Shown piece by piece: positions 1 through 11,565 of a DNA stretch of 64,000 nucleotides. The stretch is from Stenopsyche tienmushanensis (Eukaryota; Arthropoda; Insecta; Trichoptera; Stenopsychidae), in NCBI GenBank assembly GCA_008973525.1, contig WACJ01000126.1, positions 1,364,001-1,428,000 on the forward strand. The letters run 5' to 3'. The number at the start of each line of letters is the position of its first letter. Position 1 is the first letter of the stretch. Under the pieces are notes generated by a model. That model saw only the letters and a program-made list of their open reading frames with translations, was not told where the DNA came from and searched no databases. The position numbers and the translations under genes are program-made.

Positions 1-725
1 TTTTTTAATTAAGTTGAAAGGTTTAGAGTCGAGCACTGGCTTGAAAATAATGGTCGATGTGGTCATCCAAATTGTAATGAACGAATTTAACCCCGTTGAA
101 TGAGTATGCACTCACATGTTGTGCCCTTTAGCGCTTTATTTACAATGCCGTGCTATGTAACCTGTTCGAAAATATTGTTTTTTATCCTTTATGTATCCTG
201 TTTAATCAACCTATTATAATCTATGTTTTGTTCGGGCTATCTCTATTTATATACCCAGACTGGACCTCTCAGATTTCAATTCATTTCATATTGTTATGCT
301 CCAATCTGGAATTCTCCTACTCAGAAATAGAAATGGAAAATAGTTCAACAATTCATGTATTATAGAATAAAATATTCTAAACTATGCTAGAAAATAAGTA
401 ACCTTAACCGAACCAATATACATGTTTGGAACTGAAACCGAAACGATAACTGAAATGACAAAAATAACGGTTCGAATCCCCGATTTAAACATTCTAAAAT
501 ATAATTCAGAACTTAATTCTAGAATAATAGACCTGGAAGACCGTTTTAGATGCTGTCAAGACGATGATACAAAGCATAAATTCTGTAGTCTAGTCTTCCA
601 ATCTGAACCCTATTCAATTATTTTGGAATGCCCTTAACACCATTATTTCAAAGCGAAATAATCACAGATTTGATCAAATAAATTCCAACAAGATGAAATA
701 AAATCTTGAAACCAAAGAAACTCAC
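1..725. other. No gene recognised
   Basis: AT-rich sequence with only two 71-codon frames (150-365 and 422-637, both +) that resemble no family I know. A GGTTCGAATCC-like string near 468 recalls a tRNA T-arm, but no matching A box or acceptor stem is present. I see nothing else in it. Confidence 0.6.
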
Positions 726-728
726 TTA

Positions 729-999
729 TGCCCGGTAAACTACGAGCGTTGTTTCTTTTGCATGGTTTACCAGCATGACGCTTACTGTAGTGCTGCTTAC
801 TCAGTGCACACGACAACAGTTTTCAAGCTAGTTTTAATACATTAGTAAGCAAGCAATTCTAGCTTTGTATAAACAGAACTAGGTTTCATTTTTAGCTCAA
901 ATTAATATGCAGTTGTGTGTATTTTGTATCACAGCACACGTGTGATCACTTCAATGCAGTAAACCATGCACGAGAAACCACGATCGTGTGCACCGGGCA
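729..999. mobile_element. MITE with 3-bp TTA target duplication
   Basis: A 271-bp non-coding element. The left end begins TGCCCGGTAAAC and the right end read in reverse begins TGCCCGGTGCAC. The two ends stay imperfectly complementary for about 45 bp, including a shared GCATGGTTTAC block. TTA stands directly outside both ends (726-728 and 1000-1002). A 3-bp TTA/TAA duplication is typical of the PIF/Harbinger superfamily, so that is the likely class, but no transposase is present to prove it. Confidence 0.7.
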
Positions 1000-1002
1000 T
1001 TA

Positions 1003-1669
1003 AATATTGTGTACATTTATTTTTGTTTAAAACAAATTAATTTATTAAGAACTTATCGTTGTTTTCAAAATTATACGCTTGTCCCAAGTAGGTCGGGCCC
1101 TTCCTTGATTGTATATGTAAAAAGCATCGGACGGGATAATTCAATTTGATCCCTAAATGTTTAGGAAGCGACCCTTTTTGTTCTGTCATCATTACAGGGC
1201 GTAATTCTTTCGATTGAGTATTCCGGTTGGCAAAATTCAAAGAATGAGGTGAATGTTTCAGTTGCGTGGTTGATTCTTTGACCGGATATTATCCGACACG
1301 GGTGTGTCATTAGCAGAAATGTTCCCAGTACAAGAAACACACAATGTGGGTGCGCTACCTTGTCCGAATTTGTTGAATAACTCCTAATATTTTTTGCTTG
1401 TATTTGTTTCCCTTAATACACATCCAGCGCTTAAAATCGATTACTTCCATATAAATAACCCTCGTTTCGTTTTGCATCTTTAAGCATATAATCAAATATA
1501 ACCTTATATTCTAGGTTTATAATTATAGGTTTTATAAGTGTGTATTTTTAAAAATTCGATTGTACACCCGTTCGCCTTGTCGCATGACCTGCCCAATGCC
1601 ATATCAAATGCTTCACTTTCATAACAATATCAAATGATTTTTATATCCCACAAAAAAGTTACGTGGTTT
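1003..1669. other. No gene recognised
   Basis: AT-rich sequence with one 67-codon frame on the minus strand (1037-1240) that resembles nothing I know. No repeat shared with the rest of the window was seen. Confidence 0.5.
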
Positions 1670-1840
1670 ATTGCTTAAAGCCACGTGTGGCGTTAATCGT
1701 CTTGCAAAACAAATTCAGTATACAAACAATAGTTGTGCTAATTCAAAAACCTCCTTGGATGTGTGCCCAACAACTCACCAAAGTCTCATCGCAATTAGAT
1801 GAATGGTGTAGGAGAGTATACCACACATACATACAAACAT
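1670..1840 (+). repeat. Interspersed repeat H, copy 1
   Basis: Shares a block with 42480-42610: an AAAACAAATTC string, then AACCTYCTTGGAT, then CAACAACTCAYC, then a TTTCATCGCAAT-type sentence ending in a run of CATACATACAAACA. Such 'fits the equation: shared 3' tail plus microsatellite' tails are common at the 3' ends of insect LINEs and SINEs. The retroposon assignment is inference. Confidence 0.5.
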
Positions 1841-1959
1841 TTATTTTTACATACAAAGATTTCATAGCAAACAGCGCAATATATTAGTTAATAATTTCTT
1901 CATTTAAGGAAGTATTAATTTTGGGCTTTTTTGGGCAAAGTCAATAAAAAAGAAACTAA

Positions 1960-2525
1960 AAATATTTTAATATACTTTTTTTTACCAGATGTTTATTGAC
2001 ATTTTTAAAATACACAAAAAAAGAAGAAGAAATTGAAATTTGAAACGTTATAGACTGGTAAAGTGTACGGGGTTAAAAAGGGCGTGTCCTGGTTGACACG
2101 ATTTCAATCCTTTTAGTTATCTAAAATTTAAAAAAGAAATAAGATTTTCAATTAATAAAGATGTCGCTATAGTCCCTACCTCAAAGAAGAAGAAATATTG
2201 TCATATAATGACGACTGTTTTTAAAAAAAGACATTATTTGACCTTATTTTTTCACAGTTTTAATTTTTTTTTTTTAAATTAAAAATAAAATTTTAACATA
2301 AATCTGGTAGGAACAATAGAGAAATATATAGAGAAAGTTAGTACCAAATCTGAAGTGAATCGCTTAATTATAGTTTGAGATATGATGTCAACCGTGTTTA
2401 AAAAAGTAGTTTCGAGAAAAACGCATTTAAAGATTTCATTTTGATAGGATCGGATTAATCCGTAAATAATTAGAATTTTGGAAATTCCTTTGGAGGATAT
2501 ATTCTTAAGAGTCTAAACTTTGAAA
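1960..2525 (+). repeat. Interspersed repeat F, copy 1
   Basis: About 560 bp matching 54680-55200 in the same order: a CAGATGTTTATTG block, GGGTTAAAAAGGGCGTGT, a small hairpin CGTGTC-loop-GACACG, a GACGACTGTTTTT block, ACATAAATCTGGTAGG, and AATTCCTTTGGAGGA. It contains no open frame. The superfamily is unknown. Confidence 0.65.
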
Positions 2526-3690
2526 TCCTAGACCAGAATACTCCCTTAAAAATATGATTGAAACGAAATTAACATTTCGCGCATTAATAGCATTCAATAA
2601 TGCATTCGTGAGCCGACCCTAAACAAGCCATAGATGAGGAAAAAACGTTCCATCGATAAACAAATCTTTAACACTTTGCGTGCCGCATGATTGAGGAAGA
2701 GCGTCCACAAAGTCAACACTCGTAATAAATCGGTTTTGTGTAACATTTTCGGGTTAAAGATGAAATTGAAACGAGGCACGTGCTTATGAATAAGAGCCAA
2801 TAACCTTTTCCTAGACGGAGACTGGCTCCAACTCTATATATTTGTACAAGGCGGACCTTGTTACTTAGTCATTTTTTTATTATTTATTGATATGTCGAAA
2901 AGGGAAAGGTCGTCCGAATCAAATCACCTTCAGTAAACATCTGATAATCCACTTTCACCCACCAGGATTCAGAATCTTGCCTCGACGCATCGGATCCAAA
3001 TTAGTCAATTCTTACAAATTTCCCATCTCAAATATTTACATCACTCACATGGCAAATAACGAAAGTGTAATGGCTTCGTCGTTTCCTTGGCACATTCTAA
3101 AAATAATTTCTTTCAAGCTATGTAAACGTCGATTAAGCATGTACTATCCTCCAAATAAAGTGTTATCGCGCAACAATATGATGATATGCAACGATTACGT
3201 TTTGCGATCCCGCCAATACCATCGACGCAATTAACACACTTTAGCCGGGCACTGATGCGCACGAGCTTGCCGTTATAACGGGCGAAATTGCACACCGCGT
3301 GCGACTCTAACATAGTATAACAAACCTTCTAAAATGAATGAAAAAAAATTAAATTATGCATTTTTGTTTTGTTTTTATAAGCTTAATAATATTTTTTTAA
3401 ATTTGTTTAAACGATTTTTTATGACATTTAGCGATCTTGCCAAACTGGCACTTCGCACTTTTTTTACATAGAAATCGGAATTTTCTTTGAATCCTGTTCT
3501 TAAGCCGACCAATTCTGCATCACCGTTTCTAACATATTAATTTCGAAGTTCATCTCTTCTTCTATATTTGGTGTCACCAGCTGATCCGTTGGAATTTATG
3601 AACATTTTTGGCGTGCATCGGTGCGATAATTAGTTATCTGGTTCAAATTCTTATAAACTATGAATGATGTTGTAAAATAACTAAAATCCC
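2526..3690. other. No gene recognised
   Basis: Contains a 115-codon frame (2887-3234, +) overlapped by a 66-codon frame on the other strand. The predicted peptide is basic and has no domain I recognise. No repeat shared with other parts of the window was seen. Confidence 0.45.
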
Positions 3691-3694
3691 TCTT

Positions 3695-3890
3695 TTCTTC
3701 GTTATCGTTATGTTCAAATATGGCATCCGATCGCGAGCCGCTTATTCGTCATATATCAGCGGTCCGAAAAGCGGACGGATTGAGCATACATACCTTACGG
3801 CCACTCTGTCCTCTTTTAGAACCTTTTGCGGCATTTTCTATGATCTGTACGATCACGGAAGCAACGTAGCTTCTGGACACTTCAGGCATA
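3695..3890 (+). repeat. Interspersed repeat D, copy 1
   Basis: About 190 bp, closely matching 14,896-15,105 and the first part matching 42,100-42,245. Key blocks are TCGTTATCGTTATG, GCATCCGATCGCGAGCCG, CATATATCAGCGGTCCGAAA and AGCGGACGGATTGAGCATAC, then GATCTGTACGATCACGGAAG. The plus-strand frame stays open through all three copies (residues such as ISGPKSGRIEHTY here), but I recognise no protein family in it. Confidence 0.7.
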
Positions 3891-3944
3891 TAAATATAAA
3901 TATCCTTTTTTTTTTCGAAACACAAGGATTCTAAACTTTTTTTT

Positions 3945-4080
3945 CAATTTTAAATCCTATAAAATCCTTCAATGAACAATGTCAGGGAAATTTAATAAGA
4001 TCTATGCATAAATTCTATTAAAAACACTCAATGCAAAGGCAAAAAGGTCTGGCCAGACCATCTTATAGACAAAAGTGTTA
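3945..4080 (+). repeat. Interspersed repeat I, copy 1
   Basis: Matches 21680-21806. Both copies carry an AAATCCTTYCAAT block, a GTCAGGRAR block and CTATTAAAAA-ACTCAAYGC, followed by a GTCTGRCCAGAYCATCTTAT stretch. Superfamily unknown. Confidence 0.5.
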
Positions 4081-4498
4081 AGCATTTAGCACAAATATCT
4101 GAAACAAACACAAATACGTTGATAATTATGGCAATGCCACTTTGGTTTTTGAAGAGCACTGATTTTTAAAATAAAATTGGATGATTTGCAGACATTTTTC
4201 AGCGCTATAAATCCATAGTGATTTGCCATATACTATTGAATAATTCATAATAAATTTGATATATATTGCTTTAATAATATGGACGCTGTAGTCTAACAAA
4301 TTTCAAGCGTTCTTATTGAAATACCTGTATTTGTGCGAGATAAATTGTTAGAATTTCGCGGGTTTTATGTTGCGATGGCTTCGTCCTAGAAATATGTATG
4401 TTCATCACGATTCTTGGTTGGCGTAGTTCACTTCCTCTATTACTAGATACACCGGATTTTCTGATGTCTTTCAATTTCTATGGAATTCTATGTCGTCG
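4081..4498. other. No gene recognised
   Basis: AT-rich and without shared repeats or frames of note. Confidence 0.5.
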
Positions 4499-4949
4499 TC
4501 ATCGAACGTTTGCCTTTTTGCTAAACCACTTCCGACGCCTGCCCTGATCTCCAAGTTGCCAAGATGTGATTTCCGTCGAGGCACTTGTTATACATAACAT
4601 TTGATAGTACGAGACGTGACCTTCGTCGGCGCCAGCTCGCGTAGTCGAAGTTGTGAAAGGTAGAATCGTCTGGCATCCGAGTGCCTTCATACCAGGGAGG
4701 CCAAATTATTTTTTCTTTCCCAAATAAAATGTAGCTCTGCGATGCATTTCGTATCGTGGAATGGAGATTTATGTGGCGGTTGTGTGTCGAATATGGTTTC
4801 GTGCACGCGAGGTTTTCGTTCCTACTTTTCCTGTAGCCCTTAGTTTTCCCCCCTCGTTCGTGGTGATTTTGTTTGTTATTGATTTTTCGGGGAAAACATG
4901 CTTCTCTACAATATGCTAGTCTCCCTAGGGCACCGTAAAATAAGAGCAT
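4499..4949 (-). other. Unrecognised 142-codon open frame
   Basis: The minus strand is open from an ATG at 4949 to a stop at 4521. The stretch is richer in GC than its surroundings, which makes a chance open frame more likely. The peptide is basic, rich in arginine, asparagine and serine, with a WRRRRSRL cluster near its C-terminal third. It has no signal peptide, membrane segment or motif I can name. No splice-site arrangement convinces me. It could be a chance frame or a host exon, and I favour chance. Confidence 0.2.
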
Positions 4950-6212
4950 GGGTTGTAAGGGGGTCTTGAGAGTTTACCGCATTAAGTGCACGTACCCCAC
5001 CTGAGTTCCACATATGGCCAACAACCCATGTAGACATCCTGACGTCCTCCCCTTCCTGTTTGTTAATCTCAGAGTCTTGAAATTCCAGACTGTCGTTGTA
5101 ATGCTGACTCCTTTTTCATATGACTCAATATTTTACTCCAAGGAACATTCAAGTATTTATTCAATGACTTAGTGTTGAAGCACTTTTCAGAAGAGCAAAC
5201 CAAGCGAGAAAACCATTATTTATATACTTATATTTATTATTCTTAAATATAATTAACATCATTTTTTAAAATTATTCCTCACATATCATGCAATTTTTAA
5301 ATCATTCCGGTTCGCTTACTAAAAAAACGCTTGTTTTGCGGGATGCTTTTGGATGCCTTATGCATTTTATAGTTTGAGCTTTTAATGCATCAACATTAAA
5401 TTTAAATGCTATTTGTTTTTTGCAAGTTTCAGGTATTTACAATACATATTCAATTATATATAAATGATTGATATTTTAGAAATATTTTATTTTTATTATG
5501 AAATTCAAAGAATATAGGAATACAAAAACTGCTAACCAGATGACAGACTGTAATAAATTCAAAGTGAGAATATATTGTTGATTAAAAGTGTTGTTTTTAT
5601 TTCTTTCGCCTATAAAAGTTATAAAGAAAATGGTCCATATTTTTGGAACCAATGATATAATATCGATATCAAGTAATCATATTATATTTATACAGTAAGT
5701 CTTTATTAAAACATTCAGAAGAAATATTTTCAATCTGTATATTATTTGAATTATACCGATACAAAGAGTTATTTGGCTTGTTTTGCAAATTCTTTGAATT
5801 TCGCACAGACTTCAAGCAAAATATTTGCAAAATAAGCATCAGGAATGGGTTAATGTACCAATACCCTACCAAATAAACAAAAAAAATCATTCCAAAATCC
5901 TCGCTTATTGAGTTCACTTATTATCTTGGACTTTCAATTAATGATATTATTTACTATGAAGATCAAAGAATTTAAGCAGCATCTGTTTTATTCACCCATC
6001 AATCATGATCGTTGATAAACACGCACAATATAATGCTTATTTTCATTATTTAACCATCAAAACAAATCTTATATGAATGTGTTGAGTAATCGAATTGTAA
6101 ATGATACAAACAAACCAACATATAATGACATATACAAATAATACGATATTTAATAATATTATTGACATTAATACATAACTACACTGATTTCCGTCCATTT
6201 TGATATTGATAT
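4950..6212. other. No gene recognised
   Basis: AT-rich throughout, with one 82-codon frame on the minus strand (5669-5917) of no known family. Nothing repeated elsewhere in the window was seen. Confidence 0.5.
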
Positions 6213-6343
6213 TTAACACGTTCCCGTCGGATTACGCATAGCATTGTCTTTCGCTTGATGCATTTGCGTAAAATTGCAATATTGGACGATTGGTATATAT
6301 GGTTAAAAATGCACATAGACGTAACCCGACGGGAATGTGTTAA
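6213..6343. mobile_element. piggyBac-type MITE bounded by TTAA
   Basis: A 131-bp element including both TTAA sites (6213-6216 and 6340-6343). The inside of the left end reads CACGTTCCCGTCGGATTACG. The right end in reverse reads CACATTCCCGTCGGGTTACG, an inverted repeat of 20 bp with two mismatches. TTAA on both sides is the target duplication of the piggyBac superfamily. It codes for nothing. Its right-hand TTAA is also the first four bases of the family B repeat that follows. Confidence 0.8.
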
Positions 6344-6660
6344 TCCTTTGATTCGGGAGTTCATTTTAAATTGATTGAATACACTTTTCTTTCCGGACCG
6401 CATAGCGTGCTTGTATATCAATAAATTAACCCAAACACTCTTGATATTTTTGGACCCTATAATAGCATTTTTAGCATATTTTACTATTTATTATGACTTT
6501 TATACATTTAGACGTGTAGGGGTACCTTTATAGCACGACATTGCCATCAATGCGCGAGTGTATGATGAGACGTAAGACACTTTCTCCGTGTCTGTCTCCA
6601 AATTGCTCAAAATAATTCGAGTCCGATCGCATATATGCGTGATTACTAATCGACGGGATA
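6340..6660 (+). repeat. Family B repeat, copy 1
   Basis: Starts with the family's left end (TTAATCCTTTGATTCGGGAG here, TTAACCCTTTGATTAATGAG at 33,365). It continues with the GGACCGCATAGCGTG block, TATATCAATAAATTAACC, then TTTAGACGTGTAGGGGTACC, the ATGTATGATGAGAC-type block and a GTCTGTCTCC run near 6590. The middle is missing compared with the copies at 27.7 and 50.4 kb. Confidence 0.65.
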
Positions 6661-8170
6661 CTATTTTAATATTTTAGCAAATAATTCGATCGTGTTTTGA
6701 AAACCAATTAACTGAAATTCGCCAAATTATGAAGATTTAATTTATTTTTTGATTCGATTGTTTCTTCCCGCGTTCCCGAATCTTAATATAGCAATGGCTG
6801 AAAAATAAGGATTAAAGAACATGTATTTTTCTAATGCGATGCGTCCGTTGACTTCCTTTGATCTGTTGGATTTGGCTTATGGCCAAATAAAAAAAAAATA
6901 ACCATGGACAACTCGAAGCACTTCTGCATTTAAATCAACAAAGACATTTTGAAATTGTTATAAATACAATTTTTCGCTCCGTTTAAACACAAATTTCCAT
7001 CCTTTTTCGATTAAATTAATTCATACGCCTGGATGAATTTGATTCCTAAATTTGATTAGAATTTATGCCGACATTTTGTGTTAATTTTCTACAGTCTAGT
7101 GCTAATTGGTAATGGAAAATTATAGGTCGGTATTTTCGGCATTATTTCTTACAATGGAAAGCAAACCTACGAAACTTTGCCAGAAGAATACATTAATTAA
7201 TTAATTAATTAATAAGACGTATAACGCCTCTTGAGATCACATCTATAATTTGTGAAAACATCACCATAATAATTTATAAGGCATCCTGGAAGCAGGATCA
7301 CATTCGCTCACATACAACCTCGTAAATATCCCATTAACGTTTGCGACCTCAATTATTTAAATAATTCACGTACACTAACCGAACCTTCCGGTGTATGCGA
7401 ATTGCTAATAATTTATTTGTACACTCGTGTGATTGTAAATCCATGAGATTTTTCACAGCGCGTCGATAAAATAGAGCGCTGTAATCATAATAAATTCATT
7501 CGTTGCGAAATCATACGTTTGATTAAGACTTGGTTGTATTTTCTGCCATCTGAGGTTGTCTCGGATTTTTCTCGGAAACCACAGCACAGGGCGGTCCTTT
7601 TAAGGAAACTCGTTATAACTTAATATAAAAACACCTGACAGCTGCTATTTGTTTAATAAAAGGCTATTGTTTTAATTATCGTACCCTCCGAAAAAAGTAG
7701 AAAATAAAACGAAAAAGCGAAGAAACGACCGTAATTCGTTTAAATCTATTTGCCGTAACTCATCCTGATTACGCCGCAAATATACAGGGAAAAACTTTTA
7801 AATCCCAAACTTGTAAAAAATATATTTTGCTTTGACTAAGTTTGCAAACGGGCGCTTTGTTGGTCGATTTACGCTGTGGTTGGGGGCCACGTTATTCAGA
7901 CGCGGAAATCGCACCCTCTATTTATCTATGGACGCGTATGCGCGCAGCCATACACTCGGTTCTTTGCTTATGGGGCCGACGAATAGCGCATTGGTCGAGG
8001 GATCTTCCGATCTAAGTTAATTATAATAGAGTGAGCTATAGGAATTGAAGACGTCTTAGAAGGTGTTCCTGTGCGAAATTTAACTGTCAAAATCATACAA
8101 AATACTACCAAAACCAACCGTCCCCCGTTAATCGCGACCGTGATCAACCTACATGTAATTGGAATGTATA
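6661..8170. other. No gene recognised; TTAA microsatellite
   Basis: Mostly AT-rich sequence with no recognisable frame. A simple TTAA tandem (about six units) lies near 7190-7212. Slightly GC-richer stretches at 7240-7560 and 7830-8020 hold only short frames of no known family. Confidence 0.5.
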
Positions 8171-8174
8171 CAAG

Positions 8175-8655
8175 ATGCTTAGCACATAGACTGACACTTT
8201 TTTTTTTTTTGGGGTTTAGGAAGGTCTTTTGCTACATTTCACACATAGACTCTATGTTCTAAGTTACAGGATTGTCGAATTAATTTTTTTTTCAGGATTT
8301 TGAAAAAATACCCAAAATTCTACCTTTAAATCATCATAACTTTTTAATCTGACGTCGTAATAGTACGAGATAACAATTTTTGTATTTTGCAATGTATTTT
8401 TGATATAAATAAATCATTGTTTTATGCAACTGGTTTTAATAATCAATGTTAAAAAATACTTTTTATGTTTAAGATGTTTTTATTAAATTTATTTACACAA
8501 TTTGTTCAAATTTGCCACCTCTGCTTCGTATGCATGCACGATACCTTTTTCTTATTTCAACTGTAATTGTCTAAAGTAGCATTTCCTCTTTCATTTTTGC
8601 AAAGGCGGCGGTTATTCTTTCATTAGGATTTATTTTGTGGGCACTTCGTGTAAAT
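8175..8655 (-). pseudogene. Mariner-like transposase C-terminus and 3' end
   Basis: Read on the minus strand, about 8640 down to 8493 encodes a transposase tail (NPNERITAAFAKMKEEMLL, one stop, then RYRACIRSRGGKFEQIV and the terminal stop). This resembles the C-terminus of IS630/Tc1/mariner transposases, where an R-x-R-x-x-x-C-I-x-x-x-G-x-x-F-E pattern precedes the end. The following 3' flank to about 8180 matches 24,000-24,265 in opposite orientation, with ATATCAAAAATACATTGCAA-type and TTTTGGGTATTTTTT blocks in common. The rest of the transposase is absent. The catalytic-motif repeat directly to the right lies on the other strand. Confidence 0.7.
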
Positions 8656-8667
8656 TAAAATTTTTGA

Positions 8668-8852
8668 CGGCCCTATTCCGTGGCTCGCACGATCTCCAGA
8701 CCTGACACCATTGGATTTCTTCGCCTGGGAATGTTAACTATTCCATGGCTCGCACGGTCTCCAGACCTGACACCACTGGATTTATTTTTCTAGGGCCGTG
8801 CCCTATTCCGTGGCTCGCATAGTCTACAGACCTGACATCACTGTCTTATGCA
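8668..8852 (+). repeat. 65-bp tandem repeat of a transposase motif
   Basis: Nearly three units with a period of 65 bp (CTATTCCRTGG anchors at 8673, 8738 and 8803). The first unit translates on the plus strand as PWLARSPDLTPLDFFAWE, the third-aspartate region of IS630/mariner transposases (consensus around P-D-L-T-P-L-D-F-F). Because 65 is not a multiple of three, later units fall out of frame. A second, more decayed array of the same unit lies at about 23,855-23,998. Confidence 0.8.
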
Positions 8853-10560
8853 AAACACTCTAACCATATGTTAATTTTAACCACAATTTTAACCATATGG
8901 TAAAAGAGTTACTATTTGACGTGTATTTTAGATAAATGGAATAATTGGGTCAAATTTGACTGAGCGACGAAACTGAGCGATATCAATTTAGTATTGAATG
9001 ATTTTTATGGCCACAATTGAATCATATTGATATGTCTGATGTCCATTTCCAGCAAGTCGGTCCTTAATATCACACAACTCTAGAAAACTTCTTCTCATTT
9101 GGATAACCTTTTACACGATAGAAATGCACACAGGACAGGCGGACATACATTATATCTTACCTTTAGATTAATTTACATTTTAAAAGTATACTCGGTATTT
9201 GAATTACACGACTATATGTTTGCATAGATCATCATGTCAACCATGTTAAGCGAGATTTGAAGTCAGCCCTCCTATAGCGTTTACTTCATTTGCGGCGTCT
9301 TTTACGTAAGCAACGAGTAAAATATGTAAGGTTAATTCCTTGCTTAGTCACTTGCACATGTTAACAAATATTGTATGGGTGTTTAACTTTTTGTAGCGTT
9401 TTGCTTATATAAAGTGGTCCCATTTCGTCACTATAGAAGGGTTGGCTGTATACAATACTAGGTGTATATGAGCAATGTCATTTTTGTATTGTCCCAATTA
9501 TTGCCTCATTGAAATATAAAGTAATAGAGGGATGTTCAGTTATTATATACAATCAACAATAAATTTGGATTTGGCTTAGTACTTCACGAAAAACCTTAGC
9601 ATAAATTATACATTGAACAATAAAAACATGTAAATGAAGCACAAATTATTCCAGAAAATATCGATATAAGTAGACGAACGATTTTTCGCTTTTTATCCCA
9701 CAATAATTTGATTAGAAATAAGTTTGGGAAATATCTAATCAAATGGTACAGAATGTTAAACGTGTTTGGGGTCATTTTCTTGAAGTATTTTCTAGTGACC
9801 CTCTTTGTTTTTTATTGAATTTCCAGTATTTTTCCCTTGAATACAACCCCACACCATCATATTTTCACATCTGTCTATTCTATTTGTTTTGATTTGATGA
9901 CAAAAAATTGCATCCATAATAGATTTTGGGCAGTCTGGTATTTTCTTGTCGTTCAAAGTTCAAGTCTCCTGATGTCTTTTAATAATGTAATAAAAATCCT
10001 GATAAAAAAAAACATTTTTAGCAGTTTTACCGATTGTTGCGTTAAATACGGACAAACAGAGATACATTTTTATACATAAGAAGATGATAGAAATGCGAAT
10101 TGCAATATGTATTTAATTTGGTTTTTAAACTTCAAAGGTAATTTTTTTAATAACGTCTATTCGTTCCAAAAATGCATTAACACATTCCATAAATAAAATT
10201 AATTACGTTGTATGTAATTTGAATTTATATGGCAATAAAAAACGCATTGTATGGTAGTTGATGTGAATGACTTTTTTGACTTTTTTATGTTTTTCTTGCG
10301 TTTTTATCAGCATTTGAGTGTATATTATGATGTATTGTTGAACGGAAGGGTTCTAGCCTTAAAAATAGCAAAGATTGAATTTATTAATAGTGGTTTATCG
10401 TTATGATATTGCGTATTTTAGGCGTTTCCAAACTTATTGTCGGCAGCGTTTATTCTAAAACTGGATGTACACGGACTCAAAGACTTACGGAAATGTTTAG
10501 GCGTCATTCATAAGCGTATGGGGAGGCATTCAAACGTGTCGAAATAAAGTTTCAATTTAT
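8853..10560. other. No gene recognised
   Basis: AT-rich sequence. An 80-codon frame at 9837-10079 (+) has no known family. No shared repeats were detected. Confidence 0.5.
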
Positions 10561-11407
10561 AAATACGACTCGAAGACGAACGAATGGCGGCAATGTATTG
10601 TCGAAGATTTGACGGGAAGTCAATCCGAAGTGCATAATCTATTTCCAGTCTTCGTCACCGCGCTCAACTCTTGGCTATTTCCTTCGTGTGCTTCTGGACT
10701 TTTCTTCGGCGCAGAATCTCCACGATGGATTCACACAGTAAAACGCCAGAATCTGAAGTTTTTTTCATGTGTTTTTTATGGCGTCCGTTTAGACGTCGTC
10801 TCGTTGGCCTTCAGTTTATTTTCATGTTTTTATTGCGTAAACTTTGCAGCGAAAGCTTCATTCAACATTTCACCGCTTGGAACGAGGCTTTTATTAATTA
10901 ATTTCACCACGTCCGTTCAAATTGGCCGGGGAAACGTCCATAAACTCTTTCACTTTCCACAATTTTTCTTTTTTTTTTGCAATTCACGCAGTGTTTGGAT
11001 TCGGCGAAGGCAAATTTGGAAAAAAAACGATCAATTAATAGGGCGATTGTTTCCTCGTATGCGGTCAGAGTAGACCAAACAACCATGGCTTCGTACGACC
11101 GTGAACTTTCGTTAATATTCTTCGCGACCTAGCTTTTCAATATGCATCTGGATGGACAGAATAATTTATCGAGAATGTGATTTGGAAATAACGAAAAATT
11201 CACGACTCATCGCTTTGCGAAGGTAATTTGAAGATTTCAAGGTACGGAGCTTTTGACACAGTCGTGATTCGAATGCAAACCCGAGACAATTTTTCCACGA
11301 AAAGTGCGTAAATGTTCCCTTTTTTTTTGATTTTCGACGAGGCGGCTAAAAATCGTTTAGATTTAACTCGATTAATCCAGAAAAAATGAGAAACGTGCGG
11401 GGAATAA
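10561..11407. other. Moderately GC-richer unique stretch
   Basis: Contains the longest open frame of the window, 154 codons at 10609-11073 (+). It is hydrophobic, rich in phenylalanine and serine, includes a run encoded by poly-T, and overlaps frames of 76 and 60 codons. It has no recognisable domain, so I read it as a chance frame in unique sequence. Host regulatory DNA is possible but nothing specific can be named. Confidence 0.35.
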
Positions 11408-11565
11408 TTTAATTTGGTTACTTTGAATCGCGATTAAATGTCAAACGTCCGTGGACAAATTATGCTTAACTTTTTGATGAATGCGGCGAACGGACTTTAG
11501 TGATATAAAAAGAGTATTTTTGCACATTGAGTGCGGAAATTAAAGAATTAGAGACAGAGACGGAT
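11408..11565 (-). repeat. Family B repeat, copy 2 (right part)
   Basis: Begins AATGTCAAACGTCCGTGGAC and continues GCGGCGAACGGACT, ATATAAAAAGAGTA, GCACATTGAGTGCGGA and AGAGACAGAGACGG. The same order is seen at 37,166-37,280. It is the reverse of the family's right half. Confidence 0.6.

Noticed and set aside
460..485. GGTTCGAATCC-like tRNA B-box
   Set aside because: No A box, acceptor stem or anticodon loop could be folded around it.
7190..7212. TTAA tandem as a piggyBac landing array
   Set aside because: It is a simple microsatellite; no element ends border it.
10609..11073. 154-codon plus-strand open frame, the longest in the window
   Set aside because: Hydrophobic and phenylalanine-rich, partly encoded by poly-T, with overlapping frames on both strands and no motif; most likely a chance frame.
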